Positions 21,297-29,949 of a DNA stretch of 64,000 nt are shown one piece after another. A program made the position numbers and the translations under genes. The stretch's first letter is position 1; each line of letters begins with the position of its first letter. The notes beneath the pieces are model-generated. The model was not told the origin of the DNA, searched no databases, and saw only the letters and a list, made by a program, of their open reading frames with translations. Source of the stretch: Burkholderia contaminans (GTDB lineage: Bacteria; Pseudomonadota; Gammaproteobacteria; Burkholderiales; Burkholderiaceae). The DNA lies in the NCBI RefSeq assembly GCF_029633825.1, contig NZ_CP090642.1:1464526-1528525 (forward strand), given 5' to 3'.

Positions 21297-21926
21297 TTAC
21301 AGATAGGTCAGCTCGACAGTCGCCGAACCATCGAGATCGACCCCGCCTTTGGAAAGATCAAGCTCCGACAGCTTGTTGATCGTCGGGCTGACAGTCAAAT
21401 TGGCGGAGATGGACTTGTATGCCCCAGGCGCCGTGCTGCCCGAGTCCGAGAACGATTTCCGCGCCGAGCCGTTCGCCATCAATCCAGTGCTGTCGAGCGC
21501 CCATGCGCTGGAGCCAGCAGGCGCGGCCAGAACGTCCAGGGAATTGCTGTCGCCGAGAGCTTTACTTAGCGTGAGCGTGTAAAAACCTACCTTCGCCTCC
21601 TTGCTCAGCCCGAACTCGTCGTCGCCGCCCTTGCCACCGACAGCCATACCCGCGCGGTTGTCCCGCACGTTCAACGCAACCTTGGCAGCTGCATTGCAAG
21701 AGATGGCGATGGTTTGCGTCTTCGCATCGAGTGCCGTCACCGCATCCTGGCTGAGCTTGTCCGCCCCGATGGTGCCGAAATCATAGAGGCCGCCGTTGCC
21801 GATCGTGAACTGGCATGCGTCGGGTACGATTTTGCCAATGACCTTGATCTCCGCGGTTTGTGCTTGCGCATGACCTGCGACCAGCACACCCGCAATCAAC
21901 CCGAATCCCGCTAGTTTTTTCTTCAT
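21297..21926 (-). CDS. DUF1120-type pilin subunit, first of the array (candidate major pilin)
   Basis: The 209-residue product starts MKKKLAGFGLIAGVLVAGHA, a signal peptide cut near AQA-Q. The mature part has TAEIKVIGKIVPDACQFTI, a second cysteine in ISCNAAAKVAL, a VRDNRAG segment and the end SATVELTYL. It is the most distinct of the six and closest to classical DUF1120 proteins. As promoter-proximal gene it is the best candidate for the main shaft subunit. The ATG at 21926 was preferred over a long upstream extension because a signal peptide follows and GGAG lies 7 bases before it. Confidence 0.87.
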   Translation of the reverse strand: MKKKLAGFGLIAGVLVAGHAQAQTAEIKVIGKIVPDACQFTIGNGGLYDFGTIGADKLSQDAVTALDAKTQTIAISCNAAAKVALNVRDNRAGMAVGGKGGDDEFGLSKEAKVGFYTLTLSKALGDSNSLDVLAAPAGSSAWALDSTGLMANGSARKSFSDSGSTAPGAYKSISANLTVSPTINKLSELDLSKGGVDLDGSATVELTYL

Positions 21927-22306
21927 CGACTTGCTCCAATAACAAATGAACTCGCAATAGAACTGGCAATAGATGGCTGCGCACCACGCGATGGGCACCG
22001 CAAAAAATCGTGCGCGACCACTTCGACAAGTGTGGCTGCCCAGTGCCGGTTCAATCAATTCGGAAGATTCTTGTTTTCGTCGGGAAAAATCTGACGGGCC
22101 GATCAGACCATTCGCCGTCGATCCGCATTCAAGTATCGTGAAAACATGAACGGCAATGTCATTCGAACGCACGTTCTGCACTACGCATGGCGACTTTGAA
22201 GAAATGCGGCCGACATCCTCTCGGCAGCCCATTCAATCGAAAGCCGAATGAGCTGCAACACTTCGAATGACGTATTCGACAAAAAACCAATCTCCCAGAG
22301 GGGACC
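21927..22306. promoter_or_regulatory. Divergent control region, pilus operon and response regulator
   Basis: This 380-base gap separates the first pilin from the divergent response regulator. It is lower in GC than the flanks and holds no convincing gene. Possible weak -35-like TTGCCA boxes occur in the minus direction 30-50 bases before the pilin start, but no promoter can be fixed. Binding sites for the neighbouring regulator are expected here. Confidence 0.4.
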
Positions 22307-22960
22307 GTGAATCCTCGTATTGTGATCGTGGACGACCATCCACTGATTCGAATGGCAGTGCGTATGGTCCTGGAGCGTGACGGCCATGAGGTCGTGGCGG
22401 AGTGCCGCACGGGGGTGGACGGCGTCCAGGCCGTGCGGACGCTCAAGCCCGATCTGGTCGTCCTGGACCTGGTCATTCCCGACCTCGACGGCTTTTCGGT
22501 GATGGATCGCCTGCGCGGCGCCGAACTGGACGCCAGCATCCTGGTACTCACCTCCGGCGACACGCGCAACTACGCGATGCGTTGCCTGCAAGCCGGCGCA
22601 TCCGGCTTCGTGTGCAAGGACGACGGACTGGATGAAATATCCAAAGCCGTCAAGGCGTTGCTGGCCGGCTACTCGTACTTCCCGCGAGCCGTCACCGACA
22701 TGCTGCGCGAAAACCAGCAGGAAGCGGCGGCGAACGACTGCCAGAGCGCCGGTGCCGAACTCGCTTCGCTCACGGACCGAGAAATCACGATCCTCGGCCT
22801 GCTGGTGAAAGGAATGAACAACCAGGAAATCGGACGTACGCTGATGCTCAGCCACAAGACGGTCAGTACTTATAAGATCCGTCTGATGAGCAAGCTCAAT
22901 GCCCCGAACATGGTCGAGCTGGTGAAGGTCGCACAGCGCAATGGCATGGCGACGTCCTAG
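22307..22960 (+). CDS. NarL/FixJ-type response regulator (BvgA/RcsB-like)
   Basis: The 217-residue product has an N-terminal receiver domain with the acidic pair D9/D10, phosphoacceptor D54 in VVLDLVIPD, and K104 in FVCKDD. The C-terminal LuxR-type helix-turn-helix (about residues 148-212) reads LTDREITILGLLVKGMNNQE then LSHKTVSTYKIRLMSKL. No sensor kinase is adjacent, so the partner lies elsewhere or is shared. It diverges from the pilus operon; regulation of pili is the natural inference, as for BvgA and related proteins, but is not shown. A GGGGA site precedes the ATG by a few bases. Confidence 0.9.
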   Translation: MNPRIVIVDDHPLIRMAVRMVLERDGHEVVAECRTGVDGVQAVRTLKPDLVVLDLVIPDLDGFSVMDRLRGAELDASILVLTSGDTRNYAMRCLQAGASGFVCKDDGLDEISKAVKALLAGYSYFPRAVTDMLRENQQEAAANDCQSAGAELASLTDREITILGLLVKGMNNQEIGRTLMLSHKTVSTYKIRLMSKLNAPNMVELVKVAQRNGMATS

Positions 22961-22964
22961 TTTT

Positions 22965-22986
22965 ACGCGTATCGATCGATACGCGT
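22965..22986. repeat. 22-bp perfect palindrome after the response regulator
   Basis: Four bases after the regulator stop codon lies a palindrome with arms ACGCGTATCGA and TCGATACGCGT and no loop. It has no T tract on its downstream side in either direction, so it is not a standard terminator. It may be a binding site or cruciform. Confidence 0.7.
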
Positions 22987-22995
22987 GGCATGGCA

Positions 22996-23054
22996 AAAAC
23001 GAAACGGGCGACGGGCAGCGCGCGGAAGAGGCCCGCGCGATACCGGTCGCCCGC
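22996..23054 (-). terminator. Terminator of the thiolase operon
   Basis: Downstream of the thiolase stop in the minus direction an extended stem pairs CGGGCGAC (23005-23012) with GTCGCCCG (23046-23053). An inner CGCGCGG/CCGCGCG pair lies within it, and a T-rich run (TTTCGTTTTT) follows. It fits an intrinsic terminator between two converging transcripts. Confidence 0.55.
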
Positions 23055-23083
23055 GTTGCAGCGTGCGTACGATGCGTTGTGCG

Positions 23084-24274
23084 TCAGGCGACGCGCTCGA
23101 TCGCGATCGCCGTCGCCTCGCCGCCGCCGATGCACAGCGACGCCACGCCGCGCTTCATCCCGTACGTTTCGAGCGCGGCCAGCAGCGTCACCATCACGCG
23201 CGCACCCGATGCACCGATCGGATGCCCGAGCGCACACGCGCCGCCGTGCACATTGACCTTCTCGTGCGGCAGGTCGAGATCGCGCATCGCGGCCATCGGC
23301 ACCACAGCGAATGCTTCGTTGATCTCGAACAAGTCGACGTCGCGCAGGTTCCAGCCGGTCTTCTCCGACAGCTTGCGCAGCGCGCCGATCGGCGCGGTCG
23401 CGAACAGGCCCGGCTTGTCCGCGTAGGTCGAATGCCCGACGATCACGGCCTTCGGCGTGAGGCCCAGGCGCTCGGCTTCCGAGCGGCGCATCATCACGAG
23501 CGCGGCGGCGCCGTCCGAGATCGACGACGCATTCGCGGCCGTCACCGTGCCGCCGTCGCGGAACGCAGGCTTCAGCGTCGGGATCTTGTCGAGCTTCGCC
23601 TTGCCCGGCTGCTCGTCGATCGACACGACCGTTTCGACCTTGCCGGCCTTCACCGTCACCGGCGCGATTTCCGACACGAAATGCCCGTCGGCGATCGCTC
23701 GTTGCGCGCGCGTCAGCGATGCGATCGCGAACGCATCCTGCGCCTCGCGCGTGAACTGGTACGCCTGTGCGCAATCCTCGGCGAACGTGCCCATCAGGCG
23801 GCCCTTCTCGTACGCGTCCTCGAGCCCGTCGAGGAACATGTGATCGAGCACCTGCCCGTGACCCATGCGCATCCCCGCGCGCGCCTTCGGCAGCAGGTAC
23901 GGCGCATTCGTCATGCTCTCCATCCCGCCCGCGACGGCCACGCCTGCCGAGCCCGCCAGCAGCAGGTCGTGCGCGAACATCGCAGCCTTCATCCCCGAGC
24001 CGCACATCTTGTTGACCGTGGTCGCACCGGCCGCGAGCGGCAGCCCGGCCTTCAGCGCGGCCTGCCGCGCCGGCGCCTGGCCCTGGCCCGCCGGCAGCAC
24101 GCAGCCGAACACGATTTCATCGATGCGCTCGGCCGGCACATTCGCGCGCTCGAGCGCCGCGCGAATCGCTACCGCGCCGAGATCGCTCGCGCTGGCGGCC
24201 GCCAGGTCGCCCTGAAAACCACCCATCGGCGTACGCGCCATACCAACGATTACGATCGGATCCTGAGTCGTCAT
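23084..24274 (-). CDS. Acetyl-CoA acetyltransferase (thiolase)
   Basis: The 396-residue product has the three thiolase signatures: the acylated cysteine in NKMCGSGMKA (near residue 90), the NEAF motif near residue 310, and GGACALGHPIGASG with the catalytic histidine, followed by CIGGGEA near the C-terminus. It either cleaves acetoacetyl-CoA and longer 3-ketoacyl-CoA or condenses acetyl-CoA. It is last in an operon after an acyl-CoA synthetase and an SDR, 19 bases after the latter, suggesting a degradative role. Calling it atoB or phaA would go beyond the evidence. Confidence 0.92.
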   Translation of the reverse strand: MTTQDPIVIVGMARTPMGGFQGDLAAASASDLGAVAIRAALERANVPAERIDEIVFGCVLPAGQGQAPARQAALKAGLPLAAGATTVNKMCGSGMKAAMFAHDLLLAGSAGVAVAGGMESMTNAPYLLPKARAGMRMGHGQVLDHMFLDGLEDAYEKGRLMGTFAEDCAQAYQFTREAQDAFAIASLTRAQRAIADGHFVSEIAPVTVKAGKVETVVSIDEQPGKAKLDKIPTLKPAFRDGGTVTAANASSISDGAAALVMMRRSEAERLGLTPKAVIVGHSTYADKPGLFATAPIGALRKLSEKTGWNLRDVDLFEINEAFAVVPMAAMRDLDLPHEKVNVHGGACALGHPIGASGARVMVTLLAALETYGMKRGVASLCIGGGEATAIAIERVA

Positions 24275-24292
24275 GATTCGTTTCCTCCAGTG

Positions 24293-25060
24293 TCAGCGCG
24301 GTGCCATGCGCAACGCGCCATCGAGACGGATGACTTCGCCGTTCAGCATCGTGTTCTCGGCGATGTGGCGCACCAGCGCCGCAAATTCTTCCGGGCGGCC
24401 GAGCCGCGGCGGGAACGGCACGCTCTTGCCGAGCGCGTCCTGCACGTCCTGCGGCATGCCGGCCATCATCGGCGTCGCGAAGATGCCCGGCGCGACCGTC
24501 ACCACGCGAATGCCGAACCGCGCGAGTTCGCGCGCGATCGGCAGCGTCATGCCGACCACGCCGCTCTTCGACGCCGCATACGCGGCCTGCCCGATCTGCC
24601 CGTCGAACGCCGCGACCGACGCGGTGTTGACGATCACGCCGCGCTCGCCTTCCGCATTGGGCTCCTGCTTCGACATCGCTTCGGCGGCCAGCCGGATCAT
24701 GTTGAACGTGCCGACCAGATTGATCGACACCGCGCGCGCGAAGCGGTCGAGCGAATGCGGGCCGTCGCGGCCCACCACTTTCTCGCCCGGCGCGACGCCC
24801 GCGCAGTTGACGAGCGCGTCGATGCGGCCGAACGCGTCACGCGCGGCTGCGACGGCCGCCTGGCCGTCGGCTTCGCTCGTCACGTCGGTCTTCACGAAGC
24901 GCGCAGCCGTGCCAAGCTCGTGCGCGAGGCCCGCACCGGCCTCTTCGTTGACGTCCAGCAGCACCGCCTTGCCGCCTTCAGCGACCACCATGCGCGCCAC
25001 CGCGGCGCCGAGGCCGGAACCGGCGCCCGTAATCAGAAAAACGCGATCCTTGATATCCAT
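24293..25060 (-). CDS. SDR-family 3-hydroxyacyl-CoA dehydrogenase (type II-like)
   Basis: The 255-residue product is a classical short-chain dehydrogenase: cofactor motif TGAGSGLG at residues 11-18, NCAGV near 90, and the catalytic serine, YAASK segment near 165. It closely resembles the HSD17B10-type 3-hydroxyacyl-CoA dehydrogenases, which oxidise short or branched acyl-CoA with NAD. The ATG at 25060 was chosen; an extension upstream overlaps the synthetase gene. It lies 22 bases after the acyl-CoA synthetase and 18 before the thiolase, giving activation, oxidation and thiolysis in order, but no acyl-CoA dehydrogenase or hydratase is present here. Confidence 0.88.
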   Translation of the reverse strand: MDIKDRVFLITGAGSGLGAAVARMVVAEGGKAVLLDVNEEAGAGLAHELGTAARFVKTDVTSEADGQAAVAAARDAFGRIDALVNCAGVAPGEKVVGRDGPHSLDRFARAVSINLVGTFNMIRLAAEAMSKQEPNAEGERGVIVNTASVAAFDGQIGQAAYAASKSGVVGMTLPIARELARFGIRVVTVAPGIFATPMMAGMPQDVQDALGKSVPFPPRLGRPEEFAALVRHIAENTMLNGEVIRLDGALRMAPR

Positions 25061-25082
25061 TCGCAGTCCGTACAGTGTGTAT

Positions 25083-26750
25083 TCAGGGTTGAGCGGCTTT
25101 CTCGGCTTCCATCTTGCGCAATACGAAGCGCTGGATCTTGCCGCTCGGGGTTTTCGGCAGCGCATCGACGAAATCGATCGCGCGCGGATAGGCGTGAGCG
25201 GACAGCCGCCGCTTCACGTGCAGGCTCAGTTCCTCGGCCAGCGCCGGTGTGCCGTCGTAGTTTTTCGACAGCACGACGAATGCCTTGACGATCTCCGTGC
25301 GCTCCGCGTCCGGCACGCCGATGACGGCGGCCTCGCTCACGGCCGGATGCTCGATCAGCGCGCTTTCCACGTCGAACGGGCCGATCCGGTAGCCGGACGA
25401 CGTGATCACGTCGTCCGCGCGGCCGATGAAGCTCACGGTGCCGTCCGGCTCCAGCTCGACGTTGTCGCCGGTCCGGTAATAGCCGCTCGCGATCGCCGGC
25501 GTGTCCTGCTGCCAGTAGCCGTGGAACCACAGCAGCGGCGAGCGCGCGATGTCGATCGCGAGGTTGCCGGGCTCGCCCGGGCCGAGCTCGCGGCTCGCTT
25601 CGTCGAGCACCGCGACGCGGTAGCCGGGCATCGCGAGGCCGGCGGAACCGGCGTGGACCGCATGCGCGAGGCCGTGGTGATTGTTCACGACCATCCCGAG
25701 TTCGGTCTGGCCGTAGTGATCGTAGATCGGCGCGCCGAGCGCCGCGTCGAACCAGCGCACGACTTCCGGATTCAGCGGTTCGCCCGCGCTGCTGACCACG
25801 CGCAGCTTGCCCTTCAGCCGTGCCGCCGCTTCCGTCCTGGCCGCCATCAGCATCCGGTAGGCCGTCGGCGAGCCGGCGAGGCTCGTGATCCCGAGCCGTT
25901 CGATCACGTCATACGTGCTGTCGACCGTGAAACCGCCTTCGTAGAGCGTCGTCGCGTGCCCGAGCAGCAGCGGGCCCGTGATCGCGTAATAGAGGCCGTA
26001 CGCCCAGCCCGGATCGGCGATGTTCCAGAAGCGGTCGTCGGCACGCAGGTCCACCGCTTCACGCATGTATGCGCCGAACGCGAGCAGCGCGCGCAGCGGC
26101 ACCGGCACGCCCTTCGGCAAACCTGTCGTGCCCGACGTCGACATCATCATGAACAGGTCCGTGCCCTTGCGCAGCACCGGCTCGAACGAATCGGGCTGCG
26201 CGTCGAGCGCCGCACGGAAATCGATGTCGTTTTCCGGCAGCGTCTCGCCCGGCTCGCGCACCGTCGCGACGGGCGGGCAACCGGCGATCTCGTCGAGCTT
26301 CGCGCGATTCGCGACGTTGGTCACGACCAGGCGTGCGTCGCTCATGCGCAGCCGGTGCTCGATCGCTTTCGGGCCGAATGCGGTGAACAGCGGCTGGTAG
26401 ACGGCGCCCGCGCGCCACGTGCCGAGGATCGTCGCGACGAGTTCGGGCGTGCGCGGCAACAGGCCCGCCACCACGTCACCCGGCTTCACGCCCTGCGCGA
26501 CCAGCAGGTTCGCGACGCGCGCCGACAACGCCTTCATCTGCACAAACGTGTAGCGATGGTGCTGCCCGCCGGCGTCGATCCAGTCGAGCGCGATCGCATC
26601 CGCCGATGCGTGGCGGTCGCAGCATTCCACGCACGCGTTCAGGCCGCGCTCCAGGTCGCCGTGCAGTTGCTTCGCGGCGGTCTCGATACTGAACCGGGCC
26701 ACGGCGTCGGCGTAAGCCGGCACCGCGCGGGCGGTAGCTCCATCAGACAT
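25083..26750 (-). CDS. Acyl-CoA synthetase (AMP-forming)
   Basis: The 555-residue product is an adenylate-forming ligase. It has the P-loop-like [12 protein letters not shown] (near residue 200), [10 protein letters not shown] (near 345), [14 protein letters not shown] and [18 protein letters not shown] (near 425-455), and the C-terminal lysine in [13 protein letters not shown]. It is close in type to acetyl-, propionyl- or medium-chain acyl-CoA synthetases. AGGAG precedes the ATG at 26750. As first gene of the operon it should activate the carboxylic acid that the SDR and thiolase then process. Substrate unknown. Confidence 0.92.
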   Translation of the reverse strand: MSDGATARAVPAYADAVARFSIETAAKQLHGDLERGLNACVECCDRHASADAIALDWIDAGGQHHRYTFVQMKALSARVANLLVAQGVKPGDVVAGLLPRTPELVATILGTWRAGAVYQPLFTAFGPKAIEHRLRMSDARLVVTNVANRAKLDEIAGCPPVATVREPGETLPENDIDFRAALDAQPDSFEPVLRKGTDLFMMMSTSGTTGLPKGVPVPLRALLAFGAYMREAVDLRADDRFWNIADPGWAYGLYYAITGPLLLGHATTLYEGGFTVDSTYDVIERLGITSLAGSPTAYRMLMAARTEAAARLKGKLRVVSSAGEPLNPEVVRWFDAALGAPIYDHYGQTELGMVVNNHHGLAHAVHAGSAGLAMPGYRVAVLDEASRELGPGEPGNLAIDIARSPLLWFHGYWQQDTPAIASGYYRTGDNVELEPDGTVSFIGRADDVITSSGYRIGPFDVESALIEHPAVSEAAVIGVPDAERTEIVKAFVVLSKNYDGTPALAEELSLHVKRRLSAHAYPRAIDFVDALPKTPSGKIQRFVLRKMEAEKAAQP

Positions 26751-26895
26751 GCGTGTCTCCTGTGCGTTATGGCCGCCGGCGAGCCAGGGGCGCGACGGGG
26801 GATACATCGATAGTAGACAGCCCGCACATTGCAATCAATGACAAACAGAATCTAGAATCGTGATCGCTTTTGCCATGTCGGGAGGACGCTGGAAA

Positions 26896-27915
26896 ATGGG
26901 GCCGCAGATGATTTCGCCGGATTTCGTCGACGACGCGCTGGCGTGCCTGCGCCGGCAAGGCCTTCCGACGGAGCCCGTGCTGCGCGCCGCCGGCTTGCCG
27001 GCCGCCGTGCGCGAGCCCGTCACGCCGCAGCAGTACGGCCGGCTGTGGCTCGCGATCGCCGGTGCGCTCGACGACGAGTTCTTCGGCCTCGCCGCACGCC
27101 CGATGCGGCGCGGCAGCTTCACGCTGCTGTGCCATGCGGTGCTGCACGCCGGCACGCTCGACAAGGCGCTGCGGCGCGCGCTGCAGTTCCTGCGCGTGGT
27201 GCTCGACGAGCCGCGTGGCGAGCTCATCGTGGCCGACGGGCAGGCGCAGATCGTGCTGACGCAGACGGGCGCGCCCTACCCGGCGTTCGCGTACCGGACA
27301 TTCTGGCTGATCCTGCTTGGCGTCGCGTGCTGGCTGATCGGCCGGCGCATTCCGCTGCAGCGGATCGACTTCGCATGCCCGAGCCCCGACCAGCGCAGCG
27401 ACTATCACCAGTTCTTCGGCGTGCCCGTGCATTTCGACCGGCCCGACAGCCGGCTCGCATTCAATGCCGCATACCTCGCGCTGCCGACGATCCGCTCCGA
27501 GCAGGCGCTGAAGACTTTCCTGCGTGGCGCGCCCGGCAACCTGCTCGTCCGCTACCGGCACGACACGGGCTGGGTCGCGAGGACACGCGCGCAGCTGAAA
27601 ACGCTACCGGCCGCGGAGTGGCCCGACTTCGACACGCTGGCCGTACGCCTCGACACGACGCCCGCGACGCTGCGGCGGCGGCTGCGCAGCGAAGGGCAAA
27701 GCTTCGCGGCAATCAAGGACGAGCTGCGCGGCGCGCTGGCCCAGTCGCTGCTGCGCGGCAATGCGCTCAGCGTCGCGGAGATCGCGGCCGAGCTCGGCTT
27801 CACCGAGCCGAGCGCGTTTCATCGCGCGTTCCGGAAATGGACGGGCACGAGCCCGGGTGCGTTCCGGCGGGACGTGCATGCGGCGGAGGGTGAGCCGGGC
27901 GTGGCGAGCGGATGA
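26896..27915 (+). CDS. AraC-family regulator with arabinose-binding-like N-terminal domain
   Basis: The 339-residue product has an N-terminal ligand domain of the OruR/ArgR class (LRRQGLPTEPVLRAAGLP and PRGELIVADGQAQIVL parts) and a C-terminal AraC helix-turn-helix pair (about residues 240-330; LSVAEIAAELGFTEPSAFHRAF). The ATG at 26896 was picked because GGAGG lies 10 bases before it; two earlier ATGs are in frame without such a site. It diverges from the acyl-CoA operon over a 145-base gap and most likely controls it. Confidence 0.88.
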   Translation: MGPQMISPDFVDDALACLRRQGLPTEPVLRAAGLPAAVREPVTPQQYGRLWLAIAGALDDEFFGLAARPMRRGSFTLLCHAVLHAGTLDKALRRALQFLRVVLDEPRGELIVADGQAQIVLTQTGAPYPAFAYRTFWLILLGVACWLIGRRIPLQRIDFACPSPDQRSDYHQFFGVPVHFDRPDSRLAFNAAYLALPTIRSEQALKTFLRGAPGNLLVRYRHDTGWVARTRAQLKTLPAAEWPDFDTLAVRLDTTPATLRRRLRSEGQSFAAIKDELRGALAQSLLRGNALSVAEIAAELGFTEPSAFHRAFRKWTGTSPGAFRRDVHAAEGEPGVASG

Positions 27916-27963
27916 TGCGGCAAGCAGCCGTCGACACCGAATGCCCGGCCGACACGGAAACGC

Positions 27964-28092
27964 TCACGCGACGCGCTGCAGCGGCGGCGAGAACAGCTTG
28001 CACCCCGCGTAGTAGACGAGCGACGTCAGCGACAAACCGACGATCCACGACACGTCCGCGCCGCCGAGCCGGCTCGCCAGTTCTCCTGTATA
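27964..28092 (-). pseudogene. C-terminal remnant of an NCS1-family permease
   Basis: About 42 codons read LYTGELASRLGGADVSWIVG and continue through a hydrophobic segment ending in a short charged tail and a stop. This pattern (GGADVSWIVG then a last membrane helix) is the usual end of NCS1 cytosine/allantoin-type permeases. Upstream in the same frame the sequence turns arginine-rich and non-coding, so the rest of the gene is missing. It is not a copy of the intact permease end at 6268. The remaining DNA up to 28262 shows no gene. Confidence 0.6.
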
Positions 28093-28262
28093 GAGGTCGG
28101 TCCTGCCCCATCGCAATCCCGCTGCCGTTTGTTTGCGTGCGATCGCATCGGCTTTCCAGTGCGATGCGACGTGACACCCGCTGCGACACGTGGCCGGCAC
28201 GACGTTGCGCACCGGCCCGTCCGGCCACATACTGGTCGGCCTGCGCGAACGAGGGTGCGTCG

Positions 28263-28862
28263 ATGATGAGTGTCGATCAGGGCGCCGCTTCGATCTTTGG
28301 CGTGATCGGAACGGCCGTGTCTTTGCTGGCGGCGATTCCGTATGCGCTCGCAATCTACCGGCGCACGGTTCGTCCGCATCTGTTCACATGGCTCGTGTGG
28401 TCGGTCGTCACGGCGATCGCGGCTGCCGGCCAGTTCGTCGCGGGTGCCGGGCCATCCGCGTGGTGCACGGCAGCCATTGCCGTTACCTGCTTCCTGACGC
28501 TGGTGGCGAGCATCTTTCGGGGAGAGCGCGGCTGGACGCGCATCGACTGGTTTTTCCTGGTCGCGGCCCTGTCGGCCATTCCGCTGTGGATGCTGACCGA
28601 CGACCCGACGCTCTCGATCTGCCTGGTCACGCTGATCGAGCTGGCCGGGCTCGGCCCGACCGTCCGCAAGACGCTCCACGATCCGTGGAGCGAGAGCCTC
28701 GCGTATTTCGCGCTGTGCGTGCTCAAGTACGCGCTGGCCTTGCTGGCGTTGAGCACATGGAGCGTCGCGGTCGCGTTCTATCCGGCCGTCAACGTCATCG
28801 CATCGATCGGTATCTGCGTGGTGATGCTCGTTCGGCGTCAATCGCTGTCGAACGCGCGGTAG
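28263..28862 (+). CDS. Small integral membrane protein of unknown function
   Basis: The 199-residue product starts MMSVDQGAASIFGVIGTAVS and has six to seven hydrophobic segments separated by short polar loops, such as YRRTVRPH and RGERGWTR. The pattern, including HLFTWLVWSVVTAIAAAGQ and ENL-like helical spacing, is reminiscent of PQ-loop/SemiSWEET-like or DUF membrane proteins, but no family was recognised with confidence. An AGGG site lies upstream. It is a single gene, 93 bases before the NTF2-like gene in the same direction. Confidence 0.8.
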   Translation: MMSVDQGAASIFGVIGTAVSLLAAIPYALAIYRRTVRPHLFTWLVWSVVTAIAAAGQFVAGAGPSAWCTAAIAVTCFLTLVASIFRGERGWTRIDWFFLVAALSAIPLWMLTDDPTLSICLVTLIELAGLGPTVRKTLHDPWSESLAYFALCVLKYALALLALSTWSVAVAFYPAVNVIASIGICVVMLVRRQSLSNAR

Positions 28863-28954
28863 ACGGTATCCGTCGGTGCGGTATGTTCGTTGCTGCTGTT
28901 GCTCGCCGGTATGAGCTGAACCACCAATCTTCAGAGACGATGCGAGGCCCTCAA

Positions 28955-29326
28955 ATGGATGCAATCCGCACAGCGATCGAATCCAGTGAAATCGCGCTTC
29001 GCGCCGCGATGCTGGCCAACGATGTCGAAGCGCTCGATGCGTTGCTGGATGACGATCTGGTGTTCACCGTCCCGACCGGCCAGGTCATCTCGAAGGAAGA
29101 CGACCTGGCCGCGCATCGCGCGAAGCTGCTGCGCCTCGACAGACTCGATGTGCAGGAAACACACGCATACGCGATCGGCGGAATGATCCTGACCACGACG
29201 AAGGCGATACTCGCCGGTCATTTCGACGGCACGGCGTTCGAGGGCGCGTTTGCCTATACTCGGCTCTGGCGCCAATCATCCGCCGGCTGGCGCGTCGTCG
29301 CCGGGCATGCATCGCAGGTCGCCTAG
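28955..29326 (+). CDS. NTF2-like / DUF4440 family protein
   Basis: The 123-residue product has the cone-shaped NTF2 fold signature of SnoaL and DUF4440 proteins: helix AIESSEIALRAAMLANDVEA, LLDDDLVFTVPTGQVIS, and the strand pair ending AYTRLWRQSSAGWRVVAGHA. Such proteins are often small-molecule-binding or enzyme accessory proteins and are hard to assign. The ATG at 28955 has GAGG 7 bases upstream; an ATG five codons earlier is possible. No operon partner is evident. Confidence 0.82.
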   Translation: MDAIRTAIESSEIALRAAMLANDVEALDALLDDDLVFTVPTGQVISKEDDLAAHRAKLLRLDRLDVQETHAYAIGGMILTTTKAILAGHFDGTAFEGAFAYTRLWRQSSAGWRVVAGHASQVA

Positions 29327-29435
29327 CCGCGTCGAGCACGACGTTCCCTGGAACCGGCGAGCACGAATCCGGCGTCGAGTCGACGCGGGCCGGGCGATAC
29401 CCTCGACGAAGCTGTCGGCCATCACAGGAGACGAG

Positions 29436-29900
29436 ATGCACAAGGCATTCACCGTGCGCGCGGCCCGTCCCGCGGACGCGGACGCACTCACACGACTGGC
29501 TCGCATTTCGAAGGCACACTGGGGCTATCCGCAGGACTGGCTCGACTTGTGGCAGAGCGATCTCACGATTGCGCCGGAGACGATCGACGGGTCGATCGGA
29601 TACGTTGCGGAATCAGGCGCGGCAATCATCGGATTCTGGGTCAGGGCGTCGTCGGAATCGGAGCACCCGACGCCCGGATGGCTGTTCGTCCATCCCGACC
29701 ACATGGGCCGCGGTGTCGCCCGGGCACTATGGGAAGAGGTCCGCAGGGAAAGCGCCGCGAGAGGGATCAGAAGCTTCGTGATCGAAGCAGACCCCAATGC
29801 GGTTCCGTTCTATCTGGCGCTCGGCGCTGAAAAAATCGGCGAAAAGGAATCGGGCGTCGTCCCGGGCAGGTTCTTCCCGATCCTGAGGATCACGATCTGA
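29436..29900 (+). CDS. GNAT-family N-acetyltransferase
   Basis: The 154-residue product has the GNAT fold: RAARPADADALTRLARIS at the start, the acetyl-CoA-binding motif WLFVHPDHMGRGVARAL near residue 90, and a C-terminal FVIEADPNAVPFYLALGAEK strand-helix typical of motif B. Substrate unknown. AGGAG with 5 bases spacing precedes the ATG at 29436, which was chosen over an upstream in-frame ATG lying within the neighbouring gene. Confidence 0.88.
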   Translation: MHKAFTVRAARPADADALTRLARISKAHWGYPQDWLDLWQSDLTIAPETIDGSIGYVAESGAAIIGFWVRASSESEHPTPGWLFVHPDHMGRGVARALWEEVRRESAARGIRSFVIEADPNAVPFYLALGAEKIGEKESGVVPGRFFPILRITI

Positions 29901-29949
29901 TTGCAACGTCCGTCGGCACCGCCGCCAGACGTACCCGGTATCACCCTTC

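Noticed and set aside
22985..26813. Very long plus-strand open frames of 767 and 846 residues
   Set aside because: Antisense shadows of the thiolase, SDR and acyl-CoA synthetase genes, with no domain recognisable.
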